Source: a bacterium (GTDB taxonomy: Bacteria; Patescibacteriota; Microgenomatia; UBA1406; GWC2-37-13). Taken from it: 40,763 nt of DNA. The first letter of the stretch is position 1. Every line of letters starts with the position of its first letter. The position numbers and the translations under genes are program-made. The stretch spans positions 1 to 40,763 of the forward strand of contig JAJYLO010000003.1 of NCBI GenBank assembly GCA_021787635.1, given 5' to 3'. This document shows, one piece after another, positions 32,106 to 39,663 of the stretch. Under the pieces are notes generated by a model that worked only from the letters and a program-made list of their open reading frames with translations, was not told the origin of the DNA and made no database searches.

Positions 32106-34202
32106 TTAAAGTACCATTACTTTTTCATCTTCTTCTTCATCTTCCTTGGTGTTTAACACCGATGTAAACTGCTTATAAAGCATCATGTAGTCTTTAAGCA
32201 TACGGCTGCCGCTCGCGATACGGATTTCGCCGCCCTTCCAGAGTTTTTTAACGCTGTCCGCCCATTGCAGCGGGTGGTTGTGCGCCTCCTCAATTGCCTT
32301 TTTCATCTGCGAGTAGTAACTGTTAACTTCCTCAATATGCGAATTGCCCTTGATTTCATAAAAAGCTCCCTCTTCCATTTCGCGATAAAAACCGTCGCGG
32401 GTGGAGACCTGGGTCGCCAGCATGCCCGTCTTCATACCGGAAGTACCGCAGGCTTCAAGGCCGACGACCGGCGTATTCATCCAGACATGGACAGCCGGAT
32501 CAAGGTAACGGGCCAGTTCAACATCATAGTCAACAATGAAATGGATACGCTCTCTAAAAAGCGGATCGTCTTTTATCTGATTCAATACATATGCCAGATC
32601 GTCCTTGGCTGGACCGTCATCCGGGTGGGCTTTGCCGGCAATGATAATGTGCGCATTAGGATTGCCGCGAAGCATCTGCCGCAACCGGTCTTTATCCTCA
32701 AACATCATTGTTCGGCGTTTATATCCGGCAAATCGCCTGGCGTCGCCGATAAGAACGGCGTCTTCGGGCAAATCAACAATCTCGCCGAACTGGTCCAACT
32801 TATTACCTTCAAGCAAATATTTTCTAAACTGCTGTACGGCTTCATGTTTTATCCAGATCATTTCTTCCTGGTCAATCGCCTCAATTCTTTCATCAAACCG
32901 CCGCTTCTCCTCTTTGTTTATATAAAGCGGTATGCCGAATCCATCAATAAGGCCATGTTTCTGCCAGAGATCAAAAACCGGCCGGTTCCAGTTGCGCATG
33001 AATATACCATTAGTCGCGTTCTTAAATTCCACTAATTTATGGTAGTACTCATTATGCTCATCACCGTATTCAGCCCTAAATGATTTAGTTGCTTCCTGCG
33101 AATGAAATGCGCTGACGCCATTAACCGTACCGGCAAACCGCATGGCCAAATCCAAAAGGTTCAACCTACGTTTGCTTGGGTTCGGTTCGTTCTGGTTTCT
33201 CTGATAAATAAATTCATCTAACCATTGTTTTGTCACGTCGGATTTAAGGTTGTTTTTGATGTACCGTTCTACCTGGTCTGCCGTAAAGCTGCCGTTAGCG
33301 GCTGGAATGAGCGTATGATTGGTCAAGTATGACACGCTCATCACGTCAGGCAGAGCATTATTAATTGCTTCTTGCGGGTTAAATCCTTCGGAAATATAGT
33401 AACCGATCCGGCTGTCAAGAAATGCCAAAGCGCTTATGGCCGTCGCCGATTCGTTCAGATGATAGGGTGGCGCCCCCTCCACCAGACCCAATTCTCGTTC
33501 CTTTTCGATGATCTGCTGGCTGCCGAAACCTAAGATAGTAAGATGCTCTAGGCGTGCATCACTATTAGGATCGTCAGGGTATACTTCGCGGTCCACTTTT
33601 ATGCCGTGAAGACGCGTTACCTCATTTCCGATCGGATAGCGATAGACGGTTCTCTTTTTGCCATGGACATAGACATCAAATTCCATTTCTTCTTTACTGC
33701 CAATCGATTCCGGTATCGGTAGCGGCTCGGTGACAGTATCCTGCCACATCTGGCTATCATTCGATCTAATCACTTGATGGACGCGCTGGCTATATATAAG
33801 ACCAATAAAATCACCGGGCTGGTGCAGGGCCACTGCTTCCAAAAAATGATCACGATCCAATGCTCCCAAACCGCCGTTATAGTCCATACCGGGAAGGGCA
33901 AATTCGGTGGAAATTTCAAAAACCGGTTGTTTTGGCCCGATAATTTCCGTTATTTTTCGGCCGCCGAACATATCGACGCGATCTCCCCAGGCTTGCCATT
34001 TTGTTGGGCTCCATGGTTCATTCAACGCGCTAAGTTCCGCCAGATCATTAACTGTATGTTTTAGCTGCCTGGCCAAGAAACGCTCCATCAAAGGGTGTTG
34101 AAGCTCTTGCGGGATGCGGGGATCGGTGATCATTAATAGAGGATCGACGTCTAGCGAAATTGCTTGAGGCAAGAGTGTTGGTTGAAACGCTCTTTCTCTC
34201 AT
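32106..34202 (-). CDS. glgP: Alpha-glucan phosphorylase (GT35)
   Basis: This enzyme releases glucose-1-phosphate from glycogen-like alpha-1,4-glucans using pyridoxal phosphate. The 698-aa protein has the N-terminal catalytic segment STEFALPGMDYNGGLGALD, the YHLNESATA segment, VNGVSAFHS, DARRFAGYKRR and AGKAHPDDGPAKD. The PLP-lysine motif is EACGTSGMKTGM, with the Lys at about residue 591. This is the shorter bacterial/archaeal type of phosphorylase, without the long eukaryotic N-terminus. Together with the phosphomannomutase/phosphoglucomutase and gpmI in this window it could channel glucose-1-phosphate into glycolysis. A -10-like TATAAT sits 20 bases before its ATG. Confidence 0.92.
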   Translation of the reverse strand: MRERAFQPTLLPQAISLDVDPLLMITDPRIPQELQHPLMERFLARQLKHTVNDLAELSALNEPWSPTKWQAWGDRVDMFGGRKITEIIGPKQPVFEISTEFALPGMDYNGGLGALDRDHFLEAVALHQPGDFIGLIYSQRVHQVIRSNDSQMWQDTVTEPLPIPESIGSKEEMEFDVYVHGKKRTVYRYPIGNEVTRLHGIKVDREVYPDDPNSDARLEHLTILGFGSQQIIEKERELGLVEGAPPYHLNESATAISALAFLDSRIGYYISEGFNPQEAINNALPDVMSVSYLTNHTLIPAANGSFTADQVERYIKNNLKSDVTKQWLDEFIYQRNQNEPNPSKRRLNLLDLAMRFAGTVNGVSAFHSQEATKSFRAEYGDEHNEYYHKLVEFKNATNGIFMRNWNRPVFDLWQKHGLIDGFGIPLYINKEEKRRFDERIEAIDQEEMIWIKHEAVQQFRKYLLEGNKLDQFGEIVDLPEDAVLIGDARRFAGYKRRTMMFEDKDRLRQMLRGNPNAHIIIAGKAHPDDGPAKDDLAYVLNQIKDDPLFRERIHFIVDYDVELARYLDPAVHVWMNTPVVGLEACGTSGMKTGMLATQVSTRDGFYREMEEGAFYEIKGNSHIEEVNSYYSQMKKAIEEAHNHPLQWADSVKKLWKGGEIRIASGSRMLKDYMMLYKQFTSVLNTKEDEEEDEKVMVL

Positions 34203-34285
34203 AATTTTTTATGATTATGTGTATTATAAACATAAAAATTTAAATAATAAATAAGATTATATGTATAGAAGTGAATCAATATATT

Positions 34286-35056
34286 CTATCGCGAGTGTTT
34301 AATTGATTGCTTGAAGATTTTGAAGCGATCGGGGATATCGAGCAACCCAACACTTTGCGCCATACCTTCAAATACCCGGAAAAGGGTGGGAATGACATTA
34401 TCCATATCGTCTGCCATCAGTTTCATCTTCGCTTTCGGCGGAGTCGTCTCACTGTACTGCCACCCTCCCAGCGTTTTGTGACCATACGTGGCAAAATGGA
34501 CGCCTAACCCATGCATATTATCTACATCCAGTACTAATTTGAGAGCGTGGTTTATCAATTCTGATTCTTCATGGTGGCGACCGTTGTCCGCTGCTGTAAA
34601 CGGAAAATATGCCTGGCCGTCTGTTTTCCAATCAAGGACGGCGGCGGGTGTTGTATCACTGGCCGCGCTCATCGTCCAGAGAACCCTGACAGGTACGCCG
34701 TCAGCGTCGGTTCTCACCACCATTGATCGAGTGCCTTCTCGATCTTTACCCATACCGGTAATCACTCCCTCTCTGTCAAGAAAGTTCATATAAGATAACC
34801 GATGAAGAGAGCGGAGGTCGGCATACATTGCCATCGCCGTCGAACTGCTGGTCGGGTCGGTCGCCGGCCTGGCCCCTGCTGAAGTCGTCCGATAACCGCG
34901 GTCGATCAGATTAAAAGCGACCTGGCTCATTATCGTACCCAAGGGAAAACGATACCGGTCAATTGCATCTTGGGCGTTCTGTATTCGCCTGGGCAGCGCG
35001 GCAATTTTAGCCGAGAAGTCAATTCCTTGATTGTCTACCGATTGAATTCTTTCCAT
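34286..35056 (-). CDS. Hypothetical 256-aa protein
   Basis: No family is recognised and no signal peptide or membrane segment is visible. The N-terminus is helical (about 1-60). The middle has strand-like segments (TRSMVVRTDADGVPVRVLWTM) and an acidic/histidine patch (AADNGRHHEESELINHALKL). The C-terminal third has VHFATYGHKTLGGWQYSE and two helices. It has an extended -10 seven bases before the ATG and lies 83 bases upstream of the glucan phosphorylase on the same strand. A link to glucan use is suggested only by position. Confidence 0.75.
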   Translation of the reverse strand: MERIQSVDNQGIDFSAKIAALPRRIQNAQDAIDRYRFPLGTIMSQVAFNLIDRGYRTTSAGARPATDPTSSSTAMAMYADLRSLHRLSYMNFLDREGVITGMGKDREGTRSMVVRTDADGVPVRVLWTMSAASDTTPAAVLDWKTDGQAYFPFTAADNGRHHEESELINHALKLVLDVDNMHGLGVHFATYGHKTLGGWQYSETTPPKAKMKLMADDMDNVIPTLFRVFEGMAQSVGLLDIPDRFKIFKQSIKHSR

Positions 35057-35063
35057 AGCCGCT

Positions 35064-35072
35064 ATTATAACA
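35064..35072 (-). promoter_or_regulatory. Extended -10 of the 256-aa gene
   Basis: On the minus strand TGTTATAAT ends 7 bases before the ATG at 35056, between the upstream terminator and the start codon. Expected 5' leader length is zero to a few bases. Confidence 0.65.
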
Positions 35073-35094
35073 TAATAAGGCTTCCCTTTTTTTT

Positions 35095-35134
35095 AAATCA
35101 AAAAAACAACCCATCGGTTTTTTAGTTCCGATGG
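35095..35134 (-). terminator. Rho-independent terminator after the 202-aa secreted protein gene
   Basis: Read on the minus strand, CCATCGG and CCGATGG form a perfect 7-bp stem with a 10-base loop. A T-rich run (TTGTTTTTTT) follows, 25 bases after the stop codon of the gene at 35159-35767. Confidence 0.8.
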
Positions 35135-35158
35135 ATTGCTTAAGTTTAAGTGGGTAAC

Positions 35159-35767
35159 TCAATTTCCAGTTATATCTCCAAGATTCACTGTTGATGCATT
35201 TACCCAAGTGCCATTATTACCGCCATGGTAGGTCCATGACCAGTACGGTTGAGCAAACGTAGTGTCAGCAGTCGGCCCAAAATAAGCAGCTACCCAATCA
35301 TATGCTCCGGGACATGTATAAGTTCCGTTACATTTATAGTCAAAAGTGCCAATATTTCCATTTGTCTTTAAGCCAGACTGCAATACTCCTTTAAACGTGG
35401 CTTGGTAACCTCCTTCAAAGGCTCCCTTCACACCAGCTCCTACTGTACCGGAAGTAGTAACAGCTTGGGGACTGGGCCCTTTATACGTTACAAACTGGCC
35501 TGCATATTTAACAGTTGCGCAATAGTTACCACTTCCCTGATCCCATACCTGGACATGTTTGTTGTAATTATCATTGGCCCAAACATTGCCTAGCGTTCCT
35601 GAATCAGAGTCATTCGTTACTTTAAAAGTAATATCAACTACTGGTGCGCTGTTCGTATTACACTGACTTGCGTTAAGGTTTTGACCTTGTGGCGCAGCCA
35701 AGATAGTGGTGGCAAAGAGTGTTAGTCCTGCCACTACAGAAGTAACTCCGATTAATAATTTTTTCAT
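35159..35767 (-). CDS. Secreted protein of unknown function
   Basis: The 202-aa product has a standard Sec signal peptide (KKLLIGVTSVVAGLTLFATTILA, cleavage after AxA near residue 24). The mature protein is small and polar, with aromatic and Gly residues and four Cys (SQCNTN, NYCATV, YKCNGTYTCPG). It probably forms a compact beta domain with two disulphides. Unlike most genes here it has a strong Shine-Dalgarno-like sequence, AAAGGGGTGAG, 9 bases before the ATG. It is bounded by two terminators, so it forms its own transcript and is probably highly expressed. The function is unknown. Confidence 0.82.
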   Translation of the reverse strand: MKKLLIGVTSVVAGLTLFATTILAAPQGQNLNASQCNTNSAPVVDITFKVTNDSDSGTLGNVWANDNYNKHVQVWDQGSGNYCATVKYAGQFVTYKGPSPQAVTTSGTVGAGVKGAFEGGYQATFKGVLQSGLKTNGNIGTFDYKCNGTYTCPGAYDWVAAYFGPTADTTFAQPYWSWTYHGGNNGTWVNASTVNLGDITGN

Positions 35768-35776
35768 TTATTTTCT

Positions 35777-35787
35777 CACCCCTTTCT
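35777..35787 (-). promoter_or_regulatory. Strong ribosome binding site of the secreted protein gene
   Basis: On the minus strand AAAGGGGTGAG lies 9 bases before the ATG at 35767 and matches most of the anti-Shine-Dalgarno complement. It is the clearest such site in the window. A possible extended -10, TGTTATATAT, lies just upstream, near 35800. Confidence 0.6.
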
Positions 35788-35802
35788 TTTTTTTAAATAT
35801 AT

Positions 35803-35831
35803 AACAAAAAACCAACCGGCTGGGGTTGGTT
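35803..35831 (-). terminator. Hairpin terminator between the 283-aa and secreted protein genes
   Basis: On the minus strand AACCAACC and GGTTGGTT form a perfect 8-bp stem with a 6-base loop, followed by TTTTGTT. It could end the transcript of the 283-aa gene upstream. It is also only about 36 bases before the start of the secreted protein gene, so attenuation is an alternative reading. Confidence 0.7.
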
Positions 35832-35955
35832 CTATCCACTATAAATAACAGCGTTTGACTTCATGGTATTAATATAATCCCTTATATCGGTTATTTTCAA
35901 GACATATTAAGTGATTCAATCCGGGTTAAAATAGATCGGAGTAAAATTTAGGGTT

Positions 35956-36807
35956 TTATTTTTTAATGATGATCGGTCGAAAGCCGACTAGCTCATCGTG
36001 AGTGTTCGAAGCCCCTGTATAAACACCCATAATGCCACGATTATATTCATTTCCGCCGGCAAGAAATTTGCCGCTCGTATCTCGATCGGCGAACCATTCA
36101 GCGCACTCAGGAACCAAAGTTGGTATTTTTTTTTGGAATCTCGACGTTAATAAGCTGTACTCTATCGTTTTAGGCAATCTTATCGTCCAAAGAGACTTAT
36201 CTACTCCTAACCGCTGCAAAATTTCCGGTAAAACGATTTTATCAATTTCATCTGGAGATAATGCAAAACGCGATTTTTTAGGCATATTGTCAAAAAATGG
36301 TGAAAAAGCAATTAGCCCAGTCTTAGAACCTCGAAGGGCTGCCAGCAATCTACCAAATGGATCATTTCCCAATAAATCCGCTTTATACATTTGCCTTCCT
36401 CGACCAAACAAAGGAACATCTGGTTTAGTGGTGACATCATAAACAGCCCAATAGCCGCCAAATTGGACAGACTCATTTCCGATTTGGCCTTCTTCAACCA
36501 TTTGCCAAAAGTTGTGATCGGGTTTTAACCACCAACCGGGATAGGTCGCTTTCGGATCAAAGGCTTTCGGATCGTCGTAACCTATCAGTGGAATATAAAC
36601 GGGCTCTACAGTTGGCCATTTTAAGCCATAGGCAGCATACATTATTTCTCGCATTTCTCTTGGTGGCAACGGCACGTCTATTTCCTTTCCAAAAAAGTCT
36701 TGCCAAGTTTTTTGCTCACGCTTCCACCAGTCCTTATCCGTCAATAATACATAATCGGCTCTTTTGTGTAATATATCTGCTATATGTATCGGTAGCTCAG
36801 ATATCAT
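35956..36807 (-). CDS. Hypothetical 283-aa protein
   Basis: No family is recognised. The product is soluble and rich in aromatic residues and Pro. Recognisable stretches are DWWKREQKTWQDFFG near the N-terminus, IPLIGYDDPKAFDPKATYPGWWLKP, FGGYWAVYDVTTKPD (about residue 115-130), and a C-terminal part with ECAEWFADRD and GIMGVYTGASNTHDELVGFRP. It looks like a globular enzyme-sized domain, but no catalytic motif is clear. It is transcribed from an extended -10 placed 9 bases before the ATG and is followed by a hairpin terminator. Confidence 0.75.
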   Translation of the reverse strand: MISELPIHIADILHKRADYVLLTDKDWWKREQKTWQDFFGKEIDVPLPPREMREIMYAAYGLKWPTVEPVYIPLIGYDDPKAFDPKATYPGWWLKPDHNFWQMVEEGQIGNESVQFGGYWAVYDVTTKPDVPLFGRGRQMYKADLLGNDPFGRLLAALRGSKTGLIAFSPFFDNMPKKSRFALSPDEIDKIVLPEILQRLGVDKSLWTIRLPKTIEYSLLTSRFQKKIPTLVPECAEWFADRDTSGKFLAGGNEYNRGIMGVYTGASNTHDELVGFRPIIIKK

Positions 36808-36816
36808 ACTAGGGAA

Positions 36817-36825
36817 ATTATATCA
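36817..36825 (-). promoter_or_regulatory. Extended -10 of the 283-aa gene
   Basis: On the minus strand TGATATAAT ends 9 bases before the ATG at 36807, leaving almost no leader. Confidence 0.65.
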
Positions 36826-36968
36826 CGAATTAGAGCCTAAAAACACTATTTAGTCGTTTCATCACTGTCCCGCATTTGCAGCCACCTATTCGAAAGTAAA
36901 TTGTTTGGAGTTTATTACTTCAATTTGCTACAATTTATTCTAATCTCTCATATTGTTGATTTTAATAA

Positions 36969-37421
36969 GATATCGATGGTTGGTTAGAATCTTCTCCGGT
37001 CGCAAAAGCGCTGGCGGGTTTGCGTGCCAATGAAGCCCGTTACTTTAAAAATAAATATAATCATGAATTTACGGTTGTACCCACGAGCGAAAACCAGAAA
37101 GCTATTGATTATGTAAACCGGATTTTGAAAGAGGAACGCGGCATCGTAATTGCCGCCAAACCATTAGAGACTTCCAGCTTGCAAGTGAAAACTGACAGAT
37201 GGGGCAATCTCAAATAGATCTATTTATTTTACGAAAATGGTTTGTCGATCAATGTTTTGTATGCAACTAATGATCCTAAGGGGTGGGCCGTCGGCTTTAA
37301 GCTTTCCGATGGGACGGCCGTACCGAAAGAACTTGTCGATAAATTCAAGTTTGCCCGCCAGAAGTCCAAACTTGCCGGTACAATCCGCGGCTCTTTCTTT
37401 GTAATTAAGGGGAAATATTAA
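36969..37421 (+). pseudogene. Decayed gene with in-frame TAG and no clear start
   Basis: One reading frame stays protein-like from 36969 to a TAA at 37421, broken only by a TAG at about 37215-37217. Before it: DGWLESSPVAKALAGLRANE and VVPTSENQKAIDYVNRIL. After it: IYLFYENGLSINVLYATNDP and KELVDKFKFARQKSK. The ORF track shows only the part before the TAG, starting at a TTG. No ATG or GTG start lies upstream in frame, so the 5' end also looks lost. The family is not recognised. A nonsense-mutated remnant is the simplest reading; stop readthrough is the alternative. Confidence 0.6.
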
Positions 37422-37440
37422 AGCGCAGTGGACTGCGCTT
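37421..37440. repeat. Perfect inverted repeat after the decayed gene
   Basis: AAGCGCAG and CTGCGCTT form an 8-bp GC-rich stem with the tetraloop TGGA, overlapping the last base of the decayed gene's TAA. No T-run follows on either strand, so a classic terminator is not supported. It may still end or stabilise a transcript. Confidence 0.6.
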
Positions 37441-37453
37441 ACTTACAAGCGGG

Positions 37454-37482
37454 TTGTTGGGGAAAGGTTTTATTAGTATAAT
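37454..37482 (+). promoter_or_regulatory. Promoter of the tRNA-Arg/tRNA-Lys pair
   Basis: TTGTTG (37454-37459) and TATAAT (37477-37482) are 17 bases apart, and the first tRNA begins 14 bases after the -10. Confidence 0.6.
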
Positions 37483-37495
37483 ATACATTACAATA

Positions 37496-37567
37496 GTCCC
37501 CATAGCTTAACGGATAAAGTACTGGTCTTCGGAACCAGTGATGGAAGTCCGATTCTTCCTGGGGACA
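37496..37567 (+). tRNA. tRNA-Arg (anticodon TCG)
   Basis: The sequence folds as a cloverleaf: acceptor GTCCCCA/TGGGGAC, D stem GCTT/AAGT, anticodon stem CTGGT/ACCAG with loop CTTCGGA (anticodon TCG, reading CGA and CGN codons), and T stem GGAAG/CTTCC with loop TCCGATT. The discriminator is A and CCA is not encoded. Confidence 0.9.
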
Positions 37568-37640
37568 GGGCCTGTAGCTCAACTGGTAGAGCAGTTCCCT
37601 CTTAAGGAATTGGTTCAGGGTTCGAGTCCCTGCAGGCTCA
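37568..37640 (+). tRNA. tRNA-Lys (anticodon CTT)
   Basis: The cloverleaf has acceptor GGGCCTG/CAGGCTC (one G-U pair), D stem GCTC/GAGC, anticodon stem GTTCC/GGAAT with loop CTCTTAA (anticodon CTT), and a T arm with GTTCGAGTC. The discriminator is A and CCA is not encoded. It starts on the base right after the tRNA-Arg, so both come from one precursor. Confidence 0.92.
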
Positions 37641-37643
37641 CTA

Positions 37644-38195
37644 ATGTTAACATTAGTGGCTTACCTCGCTCTGATTTTTGCTTTATTGTTGTTCCTTATT
37701 TCAATAAGCATCTATACCTTATTCCTCATCTATTCTTCACTGATGGGCTCGCCGTATGTACCGACCAGGCAGAAGGAAGCGGAGCTAATTCTGGCAGAAG
37801 CCGGTTTGAAAAAGGGAAAACATCTAATTGAGCTGGGCTGTGGGGATGGACGGATACTGCGGACGGCCGCCAAGAAATACCAACTGCAGGGATTGGGAAT
37901 CGATGTCAATCTGTTTCTTATTCTCATTGCCCGAACAAAGGCCCGTTGGCAGAAATTAAAAACGATCAAATTTCAGACAAAAAATATTTTCGCTACCGAC
38001 ATCCGCCAGGCGGATTATGTTTATTTGTTTTTAATGCCTGCGCTGATCGCCAAACTAAAACCAAAGTTGGAAAAAGAACTTAAACCGAAAACAATCGTTA
38101 TTTCCCACGGTTTTGCGATCAAGGGCTGGAAAAACAAGCAATACAAGTTACTTGACCGCCGTCCGTTTTCAACATATTACTACCGGTTAACCTGA
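37644..38195 (+). CDS. Membrane-anchored class I SAM-dependent methyltransferase
   Basis: The 183-aa product has one N-terminal transmembrane helix (about 3-30) followed by SPYVPT. A Rossmann methyltransferase fold comes next, with the SAM-binding motif I LIELGCGDGRIL (61-72), the acidic residue after beta-2 (GLGIDVN) and a post-motif YVYLFLMP. The layout of a helix, a short PYVP linker and a small methyltransferase matches the FAM173/ATPSCKMT lysine-methyltransferase type. That would make the substrate a membrane protein; the assignment is by resemblance only. The ATG lies four bases after the tRNA-Lys, so its mRNA is probably made by processing of the tRNA transcript. Confidence 0.85.
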   Translation: MLTLVAYLALIFALLLFLISISIYTLFLIYSSLMGSPYVPTRQKEAELILAEAGLKKGKHLIELGCGDGRILRTAAKKYQLQGLGIDVNLFLILIARTKARWQKLKTIKFQTKNIFATDIRQADYVYLFLMPALIAKLKPKLEKELKPKTIVISHGFAIKGWKNKQYKLLDRRPFSTYYYRLT

Positions 38196-38197
38196 AT

Positions 38198-38395
38198 TTA
38201 CTCTCGACCGCCGCGTCGGCCGACTTCTCTTGCTCTTTCCGGATTATTTCGGAAATTACCGCCGCTATGCGAACCGCCGCGGCTTCTTTCTTTCCACGTC
38301 AACTGATGGGCGCGACCGCTAGTCTGGGCTGCTTTGCCGCCTTTGCGGCCGGCTTGTTTATGTTGTTCCGGGTTGCCAAAATTTCCTCTGGCCAT
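38198..38395 (-). CDS. KGG-repeat stress-type protein
   Basis: The 65-aa protein holds two copies of a short unit: GNFGNPEQHKQAGRKGG and GNFRNNPERAREVGRRGG. This is the hydrophilic KGG motif found in small stress-induced proteins such as B. subtilis GsiB and fungal Con-10. The ORF track uses a GTG at 38404. I prefer the ATG at 38395, which begins MARGNFG and has GGCGGTG a few bases upstream as a ribosome binding site. Such proteins are thought to protect cells during desiccation or starvation, although mechanism is unclear. It ends two bases from the convergent methyltransferase gene. Confidence 0.8.
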   Translation of the reverse strand: MARGNFGNPEQHKQAGRKGGKAAQTSGRAHQLTWKERSRGGSHSGGNFRNNPERAREVGRRGGRE

Positions 38396-38486
38396 AATTT
38401 TCACCGCCTTTCCACCCGCTACTATAGAAGAAAAACATCAGACACGATCATAAAAGAGGTAATAAGTCGGTAAGAGCGGATTGTTG

Positions 38487-38492
38487 TATAAT
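38487..38492 (+). promoter_or_regulatory. -10 box of the lysozyme-like gene
   Basis: TATAAT lies 7 bases before the ATG at 38500, in the same leaderless layout as other genes in this window. Confidence 0.6.
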
Positions 38493-38499
38493 AAATTAT

Positions 38500-39096
38500 A
38501 TGGTCGGTAAAAGTTTAAAATATGTGGCGTTGTTTGGTTTGCTGCTCGCAATTAATTTGTTAATTATTAACAAATTTTATCGCAACAACCAGAAACAGGC
38601 GCATGCCCAAAAAATCCTCAATGAAATTGCCGAAGCGACCAACCTGCAAAACCAGTTTCAGTATTCCGGGAATCCGTATGTTCTTGGAGTATATGAAACG
38701 AATGCATCCTTCGGCGACAGCCGGGTAGCCAACCTGAAAAGCTTTTTTCGCAAATACAATTCGCCTCTTTACGATTATGCTGATCTGATTGTCCAGGTTT
38801 CCGACCAAAACGGTTTTGATTACCGCCTGCTGCCGGCCATCGCCATGCAGGAATCCAATGTCTGCAAATACATTCCCGATGATTCGCACAATTGTTGGGG
38901 TTGGGGAATATATGGCAGTACGGTAACGAAGTTTAACAGCTATGATGATGCCATTAAAACGATTGCCGCCGGCATCAAAAAAGACTACATCGATAAAGGG
39001 TTGGTGACGGCTTCTGCCATCATGGAGAAATATACACCATCCTCAACCGGCAGTTGGGCGCATGGGGTAAATACTTTTTTGAGAGCGCTGGAATAA
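38500..39096 (+). CDS. Membrane-anchored lysozyme-like (glucosaminidase/transglycosylase) protein
   Basis: The 198-aa product has an N-terminal hydrophobic anchor (about 7-24, YVALFGLLLAINLLIINK). A lysozyme-fold domain outside the membrane follows, with LLPAIAMQESNVCKY, where Glu118 fits the general acid of these enzymes. Then come NCWGWGIYG and FNSYDDAIKTIAAGIKKDY, and a last helix ending at ALE. Two Cys (122 and 132) may form a disulphide. It is expected to cut peptidoglycan glycan strands for wall remodelling. The C-terminal half is clearly similar to the truncated gene at the window's right edge, so the two are paralogues. Confidence 0.82.
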   Translation: MVGKSLKYVALFGLLLAINLLIINKFYRNNQKQAHAQKILNEIAEATNLQNQFQYSGNPYVLGVYETNASFGDSRVANLKSFFRKYNSPLYDYADLIVQVSDQNGFDYRLLPAIAMQESNVCKYIPDDSHNCWGWGIYGSTVTKFNSYDDAIKTIAAGIKKDYIDKGLVTASAIMEKYTPSSTGSWAHGVNTFLRALE

Positions 39097-39651
39097 TTAT
39101 TGTACGCTTCTTGCCGATTGCAGTTCCTGCGACAATGAATACTGCGTTCCCTGTTTTTTGGAACGGGCGGCGAAAAGCGATCCGCGCTTCTTTTTTTTGG
39201 AAGCCAAAGCAGCCAACCAGGTGCGTGATTCGCCGATTTTGGCGCGAAGCGTCCGTAAAATGGAAAGAGCCAATTCCATGAAACGGACATGGTATATTCC
39301 CGGCTTGACCGGCAGGCTTTCGACGGAAATCTTTTCAATATCTCTTACTTCATTAATAAGCGCCTTATCCGCTTTCTTGATGAGTTCGATTTCTCGTTTT
39401 ATTTGTTCGGTCAGATCCCTAATCTCTTTTTTAATCAGAGTATTTTCGTAGTGCTCTTGAAAATTAAACAGCGTGAATTCTTTCTTTTGCGTTTTTGCTT
39501 TACCCGGTTTTTCCCAATTATAATCCGGATTCTCTGTCTGACCGAAGAACTGGTCGAGGAAGCCGCTCCCCATACGATCACTTAATGTTTCTAAAGTATC
39601 TTTCTGGGGGTTGTTTCGCGTCTTGGCATCGCCAGACGAATTACTCGCCAT
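39097..39651 (-). CDS. Lineage-type protein of unknown function (DUF5660-like)
   Basis: The 184-aa product is soluble, with a disordered N-terminus and a helical middle rich in Lys and Glu. Its strongly basic C-terminus contains GESRTWLAALASKKKKRGS, LFAARSKKQGTQYSLSQE and QSARSVQ. From memory this tail matches a domain of unknown function restricted to Patescibacteria, catalogued as DUF5660; not checked. It is the last gene of a minus-strand operon, 12 bases after trigger factor, so a ribosome- or nascent-chain-linked role is possible. Its stop codon abuts the end of the convergent lysozyme-like gene. Confidence 0.78.
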   Translation of the reverse strand: MASNSSGDAKTRNNPQKDTLETLSDRMGSGFLDQFFGQTENPDYNWEKPGKAKTQKKEFTLFNFQEHYENTLIKKEIRDLTEQIKREIELIKKADKALINEVRDIEKISVESLPVKPGIYHVRFMELALSILRTLRAKIGESRTWLAALASKKKKRGSLFAARSKKQGTQYSLSQELQSARSVQ

Positions 39652-39663
39652 GCGCCAATTTTA

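Noticed and set aside
32265-33035. 256-aa plus-strand ORF
   Set aside because: It is antisense to the alpha-glucan phosphorylase, whose catalytic motifs fill this stretch.
36032-36442. 136-aa plus-strand ORF
   Set aside because: Antisense to the 283-aa gene, which has a proper promoter and start.
37538-37831. 97-aa ORF across the tRNA genes
   Set aside because: It translates the tRNA-Lys sequence and overlaps the methyltransferase in another frame.
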